The notes under the pieces are model-generated. The model made no database searches, had not been told where the DNA came from, and worked only from the letters and a program-made list of their open reading frames with translations. From NCBI GenBank assembly GCA_947086895.1, contig CAMUAR010000010.1, positions 1 through 64,000 of the forward strand: a stretch of DNA of 64,000 bases, written 5' to 3'. This DNA is from an uncultured Lachnospiraceae bacterium. GTDB lineage: Bacteria; Bacillota; Clostridia; Lachnospirales; Lachnospiraceae. Of the stretch, positions 1-7,656 are shown one piece after another. The position numbers and the translations under genes are program-made. Each line of letters begins with the position of its first letter. Positions within the stretch are counted from its first letter, which is position 1.

Positions 1-2
1 CT

Positions 3-587
3 TATCCTCCTCTTTTAGAATATTATAAGCAAATTCCCTATAAAATTATTTATTTAGATAAAAATGAAGGTCATATGGTATTTTGGAATAATCCTAAGTT
101 TCGAAAGTATAGAAAAAATTTTTATATAATTAGTGATCCAGATATTATACCAGTGGAAGAGTGTCCCGCTGATTTTATAGAACAATTTTTTAAATATTTA
201 AAAAAGTATCCATTTGTTAGGAAAGTTGGTTTTTCCTTAAAGATTGATGATATTCCACGAAATAATGATTTATATAATGAAATAATTCAATGGGAAGCGA
301 AATACAATACACCTTTAGTAAATCATAAAAGGCTGTGTTATGCTGGAATTGACACTACTTTCGCTTTATACATTCCTGATCAGTTAGTTCGTAAACAATC
401 ATTTTATAGTGCCTTTCGTACTACATATCCGTATCAGGCAAAACATCTTCCATGGTATAAAAACTCATCAATGATAACAGAGGAAGATATTTTTTATTCT
501 CAGCATAAAACAAACGGTTGGTGGGATATAACAAAACAGAAGGTTACTCCAGATAATGAAAAAGAATATTTAAATACAAAGCTATAA
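3..587 (+). CDS. Glycosyltransferase family 2-like protein, 5' end outside window
   Basis: The reading frame is open from the first complete codon, so the gene begins upstream and only about 194 C-terminal residues are visible. A GT-A type metal-binding DPD lies at visible residues 45-47, in the stretch FYIISDPDIIP. It is preceded by NNPKFRKYRKNF, a pattern common in family 2 sugar transferases of capsule and O-antigen loci. No membrane segment is seen in the visible part, which suggests a cytoplasmic enzyme adding a sugar to a lipid-linked glycan. The next gene is a flippase-like ABC exporter, which supports a surface polysaccharide locus. The acceptor and donor sugar cannot be read from sequence. 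The DPD context is good evidence for the fold, less so for specificity. Confidence 0.7.
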   Translation, partial: YPPLLEYYKQIPYKIIYLDKNEGHMVFWNNPKFRKYRKNFYIISDPDIIPVEECPADFIEQFFKYLKKYPFVRKVGFSLKIDDIPRNNDLYNEIIQWEAKYNTPLVNHKRLCYAGIDTTFALYIPDQLVRKQSFYSAFRTTYPYQAKHLPWYKNSSMITEEDIFYSQHKTNGWWDITKQKVTPDNEKEYLNTKL

Positions 588-850
588 TTTTATTTTAGCG
601 AGAATTTAAATAAAAGAAAATACAATTATAGATTGGGATTGAAAGATTTTTTAATTTAAAAAAATTGATTTTCTTTCGTTATAAAAATTGGATTATAATA
701 TTAAACATAATATATTTTAGATAATTGAAAACTAATTTTAAATAATTATCAAAACTAAAAATAGATTATTTATTAACAAGAAAAAGTATTATTAAGCGTT
801 AAAATTCTAAACATACCAAATTTATGTTTAAAAGAGAAGGGAATTATGAT

Positions 851-2641
851 ATGTGGTCCATATTTCAAAAATTTTTAAAGTTATTTTTAGCGAAGCAGAA
901 ACGGCAACTTGTAGGTTTATTTTTTTTAATGGTTTTGGGGGCTTTTGTTGAGGTTTTAGGAGTATCATTAATAGTTCCGTTTGTTTCTGTGGTTATGCAA
1001 GAAGATATTATAGAAACAAATAAAATAGTTGGAAAAATTTGCGAGATATTTCATATACATTCCAGTAAAGTTTTTTTGATATGTTGTATTTTATTATTAA
1101 TTTTAATTTTTATATTTAAAGACTTATATTTATTGTTCCAGATATTTATACAAAATAAATTTATTTATGATAATCGATTTCGTATACAACAAAAATTAAT
1201 GGATATGTATTTGGATTGTGAATATGAGTATTATTTAGGAGTAAATTCAGGAGAAATTATCAGAGTGGTACAAAAAGATGTAGAATACTCATTTCTTTTA
1301 TTTTCTCGTATTATGGATTTTTATATGGAATTAATTGTATCTTTAACATTAATTATTGCGATATTTATTATTAATCCGTTCATGACATTTTTGATTGGAA
1401 TTATTTTGTTATTGACAATGTTAATAATTGCTAAGGTTGCAAAACCTATGTTGAATCAACAAGGAAAAAATTTGCAGGAAGGTTATGCACAAACGAATAA
1501 ATGGCTTCTTCAAATGATTAATGGAATAAAAGAAATTATGGTTGGAGATAAGCAAGATTTTTTTCGTGAAAATTTTAACTTACAAGGAAAACGTTTGATA
1601 AAAGCAGAACGATGGAATAATTTATTAGGAAATATTCCACGTTTATTAATTGAAATATCTAGTATTATCTCTATGTTAATTGCATTATTAGTAGCTGTAT
1701 TAGCAGGTGCAGAATTGGCGGGATTAATTCCAGTGATTGCAGCATTTGCTATGGCAGCGATGAAATTGATGCCAAGTGCAAATAGAATATCAACATCAAT
1801 AAATCAAATTGCATATTATGAACCATCATTAGATAATTTGTTGGAAAGTTTACATTTAGTAGATACAAAAGAAATGTATATAAAAAAAGAAGTTAAAGCA
1901 AATAAAGAAAAAAATAATGAAAAGAGAGAAGCTTGTGAAAATACAAAAAGAAATAACCATTATTTATCCGTTCAACATAAAGTAGAATTAAAATGTGTTT
2001 CATACCATTATCCCAATATTAATCAATTAATATTACAAGATGCTAATATGATAGTACCAATTGGAAAATCTATTGGAATTGTTGGTGTATCAGGTGCAGG
2101 TAAGACAACAGTAGTTGATATTATGCTTGGACTATTAGTTCCACAGTCAGGTGAAGTGTTATCAGATGGTTTACCAGTAAAAAAGTATCAACAAGAATGG
2201 CTATCTCATATTGGATATATCCCGCAAATGATTTTTATGTTGGATGATACTATTCGTGCGAACGTAGCATTTGGTATTGAATCAGATGCAATAAATGAAG
2301 AAAATGTGTGGAGGGCGTTAGAAGAAGCACAGTTAAAGGAATTTGTTGAAAATTTACCAGAAGGACTTGATACAGTAATTGGAGAGCGAGGAATTCGTTT
2401 ATCTGGAGGACAACGTCAAAGAATCGGAATTGCAAGAGCTTTGTATCCTGATCCAGAATTATTATTTTTTGATGAGGCGACTTCAGCACTTGACCATGAA
2501 ACAGAAACAGCAATAATGGAATCTATAAATCAACTGCATGGGAAAAAAACACTTGTGATTATTGCTCATAGACTTGGAACCATTGCAGAATGTGATATTG
2601 TGTATCGAGTTGAAAATGGAAAGATTATAAAGGAAAGATAA
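851..2641 (+). CDS. ABC transporter, fused permease and ATPase (lipid-linked glycan flippase-like)
   Basis: A half-size type I ABC exporter of 596 residues. Hydrophobic helices fill roughly residues 15-310, and a charged Lys/Asn/Glu-rich linker (about 340-370) precedes the nucleotide-binding domain. That domain has Walker A GVSGAGKTT (412-420), signature LSGGQ (517-521), Walker B LLFFDE (537-542) and the H-loop histidine at 573, so it should be active as a homodimer. The start at 851 is preferred over an in-frame ATG at 824 because AGAAGGG lies 9 nt upstream of it. Sitting beside a family 2 glycosyltransferase, it probably flips a lipid-linked oligosaccharide across the membrane (PglK-like role, inferred). 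A peptide or lipid exporter role cannot be excluded. Confidence 0.85.
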   Translation: MWSIFQKFLKLFLAKQKRQLVGLFFLMVLGAFVEVLGVSLIVPFVSVVMQEDIIETNKIVGKICEIFHIHSSKVFLICCILLLILIFIFKDLYLLFQIFIQNKFIYDNRFRIQQKLMDMYLDCEYEYYLGVNSGEIIRVVQKDVEYSFLLFSRIMDFYMELIVSLTLIIAIFIINPFMTFLIGIILLLTMLIIAKVAKPMLNQQGKNLQEGYAQTNKWLLQMINGIKEIMVGDKQDFFRENFNLQGKRLIKAERWNNLLGNIPRLLIEISSIISMLIALLVAVLAGAELAGLIPVIAAFAMAAMKLMPSANRISTSINQIAYYEPSLDNLLESLHLVDTKEMYIKKEVKANKEKNNEKREACENTKRNNHYLSVQHKVELKCVSYHYPNINQLILQDANMIVPIGKSIGIVGVSGAGKTTVVDIMLGLLVPQSGEVLSDGLPVKKYQQEWLSHIGYIPQMIFMLDDTIRANVAFGIESDAINEENVWRALEEAQLKEFVENLPEGLDTVIGERGIRLSGGQRQRIGIARALYPDPELLFFDEATSALDHETETAIMESINQLHGKKTLVIIAHRLGTIAECDIVYRVENGKIIKER

Positions 2642-2687
2642 ATATTAAATATTTTATATGATATTTAGAACAAATATAATTTTAAGT

Positions 2688-2861
2688 TTAGTGTCCATTT
2701 CTGTTTCTATTTTTCTTAATGGTGCTGCCAAACAGATATTTGAGGACATCTAGAATATCTTTCGCAGTCTGGATATCATATTTTTTTAAGAGTTGATGGA
2801 TGATGTTACGTTTTCTTTCTATTATTCGTATTTTGTGTACTGGTTTCTTTTCTTTCGTCAT
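2688..2861 (-). pseudogene. IS256-family transposase, N-terminal remnant
   Basis: A 57-codon frame starting MTKEKKPVHKIRIIERK and continuing through DILDVLKYLFGSTIKK. It matches the N-terminal pattern of Clostridial IS256 (mutator) transposases, in which a segment like ALKDLLGGTIKEMMEAE precedes the catalytic domain. Here the frame stops right after that segment, and nothing of the DDE domain is found downstream. The start has a good AGGAG site 10 nt upstream, itself buried in a hairpin (2866-2906). This is a dead fragment marking a past insertion between the polysaccharide locus and the minus-strand operon. The family call comes from remembered consensus and was not checked by alignment. Confidence 0.6.
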
Positions 2862-2865
2862 AATA

Positions 2866-2906
2866 AAAGATCTCCTATGATTTTTATTTTATCATAGAAG
2901 ATCTTT
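2866..2906 (-). promoter_or_regulatory. Hairpin burying the ribosome binding site of the transposase remnant
   Basis: Inverted arms of 16 nt (2866-2881 and 2891-2906, 15 of 16 paired) are separated by a 9-nt T/A-rich loop. On the minus strand the second arm contains AGGAG, the ribosome binding site for the ATG at 2861. The hairpin also follows the end of the small secreted-peptide gene and leads into TTTTATTATG, so it could double as a weak terminator. Confidence 0.55.
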
Positions 2907-2933
2907 CAAAACACTATTTACAGAGAATATTCA

Positions 2934-3101
2934 TTATCTTATTGTAGTTATAAATAACTTTGAAATATCGTTCAAGGTGTACTCTCCTGTCGATGATAGT
3001 TTATGTTTCTTCTCTGTTGTGTTGGTTGTGACAGCAGGGAAGATACTGATGATAAGAATAACGGTAAGAATAAAAAGGAATGTCTTTGTAAACTTTTTCA
3101 T
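2934..3101 (-). CDS. Small secreted or membrane-anchored peptide, unknown function
   Basis: A 55-residue product with a Lys-rich start (MKKFTKTF) and a hydrophobic core, FLFILTVILIISIF, at about residues 7-20, then a polar tail. This is a typical signal peptide or single-anchor layout. The start at 3101 is preferred over an in-frame ATG at 3140, because the shorter form begins with a canonical signal sequence and avoids a 20-nt overlap with the preceding gene. The ribosome binding site is weak (GAAAG). It is the last gene of the GHKL/STAS-like operon. No family was recognised. Confidence 0.45.
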   Translation of the reverse strand: MKKFTKTFLFILTVILIISIFPAVTTNTTEKKHKLSSTGEYTLNDISKLFITTIR

Positions 3102-3120
3102 AATGTGTACTTTCTTTCTG

Positions 3121-3627
3121 TTATTTCGTAATAAATCCATGTAACTCCAATTGTAATTTCACAATTTTATCTCCGATATTTGTCTTTACCCGCTCGTAGT
3201 ATGGATCATCTGACTTTGTTTTATTATGATCTCCATAATATGTTCGAAGATTATCAAACTCATTTTTTATGTAATCTATATCTTTACTTAGTTTTGCAGG
3301 ACACGCTTCAGAAAGATACAGTAGCTTATTTGCAATAGACTTTTGTAGTATTGATGCTCTTACATGGTTATTAGAATTTAACAAATCTTTATCTGACAAT
3401 TCTTTAATAAGATTGTCAAGCAGCTTTACCAAGAAATCATATCTTCTTCTTTGACTTACTAAGACTTGTACAAGAAAGACGGAAACAAGTACAGTCAAGT
3501 TTAAACTGAGAATTCCATTGAGAGTGATTCCAAAAAAATCTTTGCTATTTTTTAAACCGATAATGAACAATACTATATCTATTAAAAAAATACTTGATAA
3601 GACAAACCATATCTTTTTTTTACTCAT
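3121..3627 (-). CDS. Two-helix membrane protein with long cytoplasmic tail, third gene of GHKL/STAS-like operon
   Basis: 168 residues. Two hydrophobic helices at about 6-25 and 34-57 are joined by a short loop, followed by a charged helical tail of about 110 residues beginning QRRRYDFLVKLLDN. This layout suggests a small membrane hairpin with a cytoplasmic effector or docking domain. The start overlaps the stop of the DUF4325 gene by 4 nt, so the two are probably translationally coupled. No known family was recognised. In the context of a GHKL ATPase and a STAS-like protein it is the likely membrane output or sensor of the system (inference). Confidence 0.6.
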   Translation of the reverse strand: MSKKKIWFVLSSIFLIDIVLFIIGLKNSKDFFGITLNGILSLNLTVLVSVFLVQVLVSQRRRYDFLVKLLDNLIKELSDKDLLNSNNHVRASILQKSIANKLLYLSEACPAKLSKDIDYIKNEFDNLRTYYGDHNKTKSDDPYYERVKTNIGDKIVKLQLELHGFITK

Positions 3628-3986
3628 AACGTTTGCCTCTTTAATTTATTCTTTTTATCTTCAAGTGTATTTTCCGCAGCTTTAATGTACTTAGGAACAT
3701 TGACTAGTATTGTTTCATCATCATTTGCAATCAATTCAATATGTTTTAATACATCAGTATATTGATATTTCCTGACTAATCCACCAAATGCCTCTTCAAG
3801 AAAGGATGTTCCAATCCCATAACAGTTATCAAAAACGATTTCTAAACGTTCACCATTATTTAAGCATTCCTTATACTTAGGTGCGAGTATTTCATCCCGA
3901 AAAATCTCTCCAGAAAAATCTCCTTCTTTTGGAGTCCTGCCACCTGTTATTGGTGAAAATTCAGAAGCAATGACTAGCTTATTCAT
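3624..3986 (-). CDS. STAS-like DUF4325 protein
   Basis: A 120-residue soluble protein. The order of a GRTPKEGDFSGEIFRDEIL segment, a LEIVFDN strand and GIGTSFLEEAFGGLVRKY matches the DUF4325 STAS-like family as I know it. Such domains resemble anti-sigma-factor antagonists and are often encoded beside a GHKL ATPase, as here. The gene overlaps its neighbours by 4 nt on both sides, so the three proteins are probably made in matched amounts. By analogy with SpoIIAA/SpoIIAB it may bind the ATPase and switch a downstream partner. The partner-switching role is an inference; the family call is fairly firm. Confidence 0.7.
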   Translation of the reverse strand: MNKLVIASEFSPITGGRTPKEGDFSGEIFRDEILAPKYKECLNNGERLEIVFDNCYGIGTSFLEEAFGGLVRKYQYTDVLKHIELIANDDETILVNVPKYIKAAENTLEDKKNKLKRQTL

Positions 3987-4711
3987 TTTTGTATCCCTCC
4001 TTCACTAAATTCGAAAACCACCATTGTTCCATACATTCTATGCAAATACCCATGTTTTGTCAGTTGTTTTGTACCAGTTGCTTTATTTATACAAAGACCA
4101 CCCTTACCAGAGAACACCCAAAAAGAACTTATAGGGCTGTCTTCTACAATAGCCTTTATTCCAGGCAAACCATTTCCACGATAAGACTCTTTTGTTTCTG
4201 TTCTAATAAAGTTTCCAGGTTGGAATGCATGATAAAGTAAATCTTCATCTTTCAGACCAAATATAAATTCTTTTACTTTTTCGCTCTTTTTACGCCTTAT
4301 AGTCCTTGCGATCCCACGCCCAGTATCTGCAAAAATTATTCTTATTTTATCCTCAACATGCTCTGCATAAAGATACCATTTTGAATACATTTCTTTTGTT
4401 TTATCATCATAGGCATGATAGAATGCGTTAGACATCAATTCACCCAATATTTTTTGTATAAATATTATATCCTTAATCTTAACATCTAATTCCGAAATAA
4501 CAAAATCTGAAATCTCTTGAGCAATTCTAGGATCATTGTTTATACCAGATCTTATTTTCACCTTCGACTTATTTGCAGGAAAAGCTTTTGACTTAGACTG
4601 GACATAATCTACAAAACCTGAATCTTTATACACTATTTCCGCCTGTTTACATTGAGGCCAATTACCAGAAAAACGATACTGCATCGTTTTATTTAATTTC
4701 ATATTTTCCAT
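3983..4711 (-). CDS. GHKL (HATPase_c) ATP-binding protein, 5' end uncertain
   Basis: The intact part encodes 242 residues with a Bergerat ATP-binding fold: N box GELMSNAFYHAY (about 90-101, E91 and N95), G1 box DTGRGI (129-134) and G2 box RGNGLPG (178-184). There is no dimerisation/phosphoacceptor domain, so it resembles an anti-sigma-type kinase or other standalone GHKL ATPase rather than a sensor kinase. The ATG at 4711 (ATGGAAAAT) has no clear ribosome binding site. The same frame stays open for 85 codons further upstream and reads like protein, so the true N-terminus probably lies upstream (see 4712-5058). It forms a four-nucleotide overlap with the DUF4325 gene. Confidence 0.7.
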   Translation of the reverse strand: MENMKLNKTMQYRFSGNWPQCKQAEIVYKDSGFVDYVQSKSKAFPANKSKVKIRSGINNDPRIAQEISDFVISELDVKIKDIIFIQKILGELMSNAFYHAYDDKTKEMYSKWYLYAEHVEDKIRIIFADTGRGIARTIRRKKSEKVKEFIFGLKDEDLLYHAFQPGNFIRTETKESYRGNGLPGIKAIVEDSPISSFWVFSGKGGLCINKATGTKQLTKHGYLHRMYGTMVVFEFSEGGIQK

Positions 4712-5058
4712 TATCGCAATTAAATAAATCAGTGCATCTACAGTTACACTTTCAACATCAGAAGAATCTATTAAAAACTGTCTTCTTGGAAATTTTTTTA
4801 AGATTCTCTGAGAAAGTTCATTAAAGTATTCTATCGTTTCATTTGCATTGTTAATTAGACTAAATACTTTAGGAGTTATGTATCGTTTTGGTGTTGCTAC
4901 TACATATTTATTTGTATATATATCTTTGTTTTTTTGTACTTTGTTAAGAAAATATCTTTTTGTTTTTTATGTTTTCTCTTGCCATATTTTCTACATCGTC
5001 TATCATGAAGAAGTTTTTTCCAAGTTGCCTTTTTCGTATGGTTCTCTCCTTTCAACAT
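4712..5058 (-). pseudogene. Probable N-terminal region of the GHKL gene, split by a frameshift at an A7 run
   Basis: Upstream of 4711 the GHKL frame is open to 4966 and encodes protein-like sequence, including FLIDSSDVESVTVDALIYL, but has no ATG. A second frame, beginning at ACG 5037 (8 nt after AAAGGAG at 5046-5052) or at the in-phase ATG 5058, encodes a basic segment starting KKATWKKLLHDRRCRKYG. That frame meets the first at a run of seven A (4929-4935). A one-base slip there would join them into a protein of about 350 residues. The lesion could be a real pseudogenising change, transcriptional slippage, or a sequencing error. The ACG in place of ATG is a second oddity. Confidence 0.5.
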
Positions 5059-5366
5059 ATTTCAGAATTCAGACAATTGCAAAACTCTAAAATCCATATA
5101 AATACTGGATTTTTTGTCGCCATAATTTCTTTTATTACTCTTCCCAGCTTTTATAGTTTGCTTAAATTATGAATACTATAGTTCTTTTATTGCGCAGTTT
5201 TTACAGATTCTGGGTGATATGTTTCGCAATTACCTATATTTTTAAAAACATAATACTTTATGAAAATGTCAAATAAAGAAACTCATAATCGTTTTCATGT
5301 AGCTTAATACGAATATATATTTGAAATCGCAAGTTATTGTTTGTTTTTTAATAAACTATTTTTTTT

Positions 5367-5395
5367 ATTATACCAGAAACTATTTTTTTTTACAA
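5367..5395 (-). promoter_or_regulatory. Probable sigma-A promoter of the GHKL/STAS-like operon
   Basis: On the minus strand TTGTAA (5390-5395) is followed after 17 nt by an extended -10, TGGTATAAT (hexamer 5367-5372). It would give a leader of about 300 nt before the first likely start, which is unusually long for a small operon. Confidence 0.5.
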
Positions 5396-5956
5396 CTATT
5401 TAAATTGAGCTGTTGTGCTAAATAAAAAACTAATAAAACTTCAATTAAAATATGTTATTTTATTTGTACCACAGCCAGTATATCCAAAAAGTTTTTATGG
5501 TTTTGTACCAAACTGGAGAATAAATTTTTAGTGTATAATATTACTGAGGAATCTGTAGTATTTAAAAACAAAATATTTTATCTTTTGAGTAAATCATGAA
5601 AATTTAAATGTTAAAACAAAAAGAATTTTGAGTTCTTAATATTTTAATTGGAATTAGCACAACAAGTTAAACCAGATAAAGAATTTAAAATATATAATGA
5701 TAATATAATAAAGATTATTGAGTTTTATATTGCAACCGTGTATAATAAATAACAAAAAATGGCGATATACAGTACAGGAAATAAATGTAAATTTTCGTAG
5801 GAATATCGATAAAACAAGCAGAGAGTAAACTTCTTGATTTTTTCTTAGATGAAAAAAATTTATAAGCTAAGCTTAATTTGTTTCTTGACAACCTTGTAAA
5901 AAAATATTAAAATAAAAAATAAGAAATATGTATTTTGTATATACATTAGTGTTCTT
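5396..5956. other. AT-rich intergenic DNA, no gene seen
   Basis: Neither strand carries a convincing coding frame. The frames present are short, lack ribosome binding sites and have low-complexity composition. I see no tRNA, repeat array or clear operator here. Confidence 0.5.
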
Positions 5957-6003
5957 GAAAAAAGCGCAGCTGCCGTATGATATTATGGCGGCTGTTTTCT
6001 TTT
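5957..6003. terminator. Bidirectional terminator-like hairpin
   Basis: CAGCTGCC (5967-5974) pairs with GGCGGCTG (5987-5994) across a 12-nt loop. An A-rich flank lies on the left and TTTTCTTTT on the right. No convincing gene ends immediately before it, so it may be a relic or serve an unseen transcript. Confidence 0.5.
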
Positions 6004-6235
6004 GGGGGAGGGGCAAGACGTTATTACTTGGGAAATCGTTCGTCCCTGGAATAACGTTTGCCAAGTATCCAGTCATTGTTTATGAAATTATTTGTAACAA
6101 TAGACTGTGTACGGTTGCCTGCACCAAACGTTTTGTTTTTTGAACATAATGTGTAAGGTGACGATTTTCCGAATGCTATGAAAATGAAATCCTGTATCCA
6201 CTACAACAAAGAAACGATTGTATGGAGGGATTTTT

Positions 6236-6592
6236 ATGGAGATAGATTATGTAGCAATAGGAAAGAGAATTCAAAAGTTTCGCAGAAAGCTTAAAATGTC
6301 ACAGGAGCGGCTGGCGGAACAGATTAACGTGTCAGTGCCGCATATGAGCAATATTGAGAATGGCAAGACAAAGTTTAGCATCCAGGTACTGATTAAGCTG
6401 GCGGGAGCGTTGGATACAACACCAGATCGTTTGCTGCTGGATCAGTTAAAGGATTCAAACCAGGCGCATGACAGGATTGAAGAGGAGATCTGCCACGAAT
6501 TATCGGATTGTACATTGGAACATAAAGTGTTGATTGAAGAGATGGTTCGTAATACAAAAAAGTTATTAAAAAAGTACGATAGCCGCAGATAA
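6236..6592 (+). CDS. XRE-family helix-turn-helix regulator
   Basis: 118 residues. An HTH_3 domain spans about residues 7-62, with the typical MSQERLAEQINVSVPHMSNI and ENGKTKFSI segments, followed by PDRLLLDQ and a short charged tail of about 45 residues. The start at 6236 has TGGAGGGA 5 nt upstream; an in-frame TTG at 6218 has no site. It is a stand-alone DNA-binding protein of the kind that often controls its own or a neighbouring promoter. The tail lacks a recognised ligand or peptidase domain. The DUF134 gene follows after 265 nt of structured intergenic sequence, so co-transcription is uncertain. Confidence 0.85.
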   Translation: MEIDYVAIGKRIQKFRRKLKMSQERLAEQINVSVPHMSNIENGKTKFSIQVLIKLAGALDTTPDRLLLDQLKDSNQAHDRIEEEICHELSDCTLEHKVLIEEMVRNTKKLLKKYDSRR

Positions 6593-6641
6593 AAGAGTGT
6601 ATAAAGAGGTGAGAAAAATTGTTTTGGCGTGTCGTTAAGGT

Positions 6642-6752
6642 AGCCATTGTGTAGTTTCTATAATTGTAGAAGATCAGGATGGCTGTTGGAATTGCGTTAA
6701 GAAACCAAGACAAGGGGGTAGCCCTTTTTGGAGTGAAATCAAAACCTCCCCC
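6642..6752 (+). other. Structured intergenic segment before the DUF134 gene
   Basis: AGCCAT (6642-6647) pairs with ATGGCT (6679-6684) around an inner stem TTTCTA/TAGAAG (6655-6660, 6667-6672). A GGGGG (6714-6718) can then pair with CCCCC (6748-6752). It may be a terminator of the XRE gene or a regulatory leader. No known riboswitch consensus was recognised. Confidence 0.3.
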
Positions 6753-6857
6753 AAGAAAAGTTTTCCTAAGTAAGATGATTATTCTGGAAATATATTGAAT
6801 TTTTTATGGTATTATGATATAATATTATCGATATATGTCGGAAATGGAGGTGGGTGT

Positions 6858-7196
6858 ATGGCAAGACCAATCCGGTGCAGAAGGATTTGTTCTACGCCAA
6901 AATATGATTGTTTTGTTCCTTATAAAAAGAAAAGTACAGAGCAAGTGTTTGTGACAGTGGATGAATTTGAGGCGATCCGCCTGATTGATTATGAAAAGAA
7001 AACGCATGAACAATGCGCTGGGCAAATGGGGATTTCACGTACCACAGTTACAGAAATATACGAGAGAGCAAGAACAAAGATTGCGAATTGTATTGTCAAT
7101 GGGAAAACGCTTTGTATTTCTGGCGGAAATTATAAACTTTGTGATGGCTCCGCTTGGAAACGCTGCGGAAAGAAGTGCAGTAAAGCAGTGCAGTAA
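6858..7196 (+). CDS. DUF134 family DNA-binding protein
   Basis: 112 residues. The N-terminal MARPIRCRRICSTP and the segment VTVDEFEAIRLIDYE (about 33-47), followed by a sigma-region-4-like helix-turn-helix (about 49-70, GQMGISRTTVTEIYERA), are diagnostic of DUF134. The C-terminal tail is Cys-rich (SAWKRCGKKCSK), suggesting metal binding. The start at 6858 has GGAGGT 6 nt upstream; the longer frame from 6795 has none. DUF134 genes are commonly adjacent to NifX/NifB-type iron-molybdenum-cofactor domain genes, as here, and are thought to be their regulators. The DNA target and signal are unknown. Confidence 0.85.
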   Translation: MARPIRCRRICSTPKYDCFVPYKKKSTEQVFVTVDEFEAIRLIDYEKKTHEQCAGQMGISRTTVTEIYERARTKIANCIVNGKTLCISGGNYKLCDGSAWKRCGKKCSKAVQ

Positions 7197-7248
7197 AGCA
7201 GAAAATGCAGTCAAAAGTGAAGTTGTGGGCAGAAAGGAAACAGAGAGA

Positions 7249-7656
7249 ATGAAAGTTGCAGTTACTTATGAGAATGGAGCGGTATTTCCGCATTTTGGAC
7301 ATACAGAACAATTTAAGCTTTATACTATAGAGAATGGGAGCATTGCAGATACACAGATTGTAGATACAAATGGAAGTGGGCATGGGGCTTTGGCAGGGCT
7401 GCTTTCGGATTTAAATGTAAATATACTGATTTGCGGTGGGATTGGTATGGGCGCGCAGAATGCATTGGAAGAAGCAGGAATACAGCTTTATGGAGGTGTA
7501 TCAGACACTGCAGATGAAGCAGTTAATGCGTTGCTTGCCGGGAATCTGAAATTTGATTTCAAGGTTCATTGTGAGCATCATAAACATCATAAAGAAGAAC
7601 ATCATTGCGGTGAGAATAAACAGGGATGTCAAGGAAATGGAGGTATTTGCAGATGA
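7249..7656 (+). CDS. NifX-like (dinitrogenase iron-molybdenum cofactor domain) protein
   Basis: 135 residues. The domain (about 1-105) begins MKVAVTYENGAVFPHFGHTEQ and contains ICGGIGMGAQNALEEAGI, the typical signature of the cofactor-binding family. The tail is rich in His and Cys (HCEHHKHHKEEHHC, then GCQGNGGIC), which points to iron or other metal binding. A start at 7249 follows AAAGGAA and fits the family; the frame extending upstream to 6985 overlaps DUF134 and does not. No nitrogenase genes are in the window, so the protein is probably an Fe-S or metal carrier rather than part of nitrogen fixation. Its stop overlaps the next start by 4 nt. Confidence 0.85.
   Translation: MKVAVTYENGAVFPHFGHTEQFKLYTIENGSIADTQIVDTNGSGHGALAGLLSDLNVNILICGGIGMGAQNALEEAGIQLYGGVSDTADEAVNALLAGNLKFDFKVHCEHHKHHKEEHHCGENKQGCQGNGGICR

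Noticed and set aside
5873..6143. Overlapping frames on both strands around 5.9-6.1 kb
   Set aside because: They cover a terminator-like hairpin, lack ribosome binding sites and resemble no protein family.
6985..7248. Long N-terminal extension of the NifX-like protein
   Set aside because: It overlaps the DUF134 gene in another frame and has no family character; the ATG at 7249 fits the family start.
7249..7656. NifX-like protein as evidence for nitrogen fixation
   Set aside because: No nifHDK, nifB or nifE/N genes are present, and this domain is common in non-fixing anaerobes.
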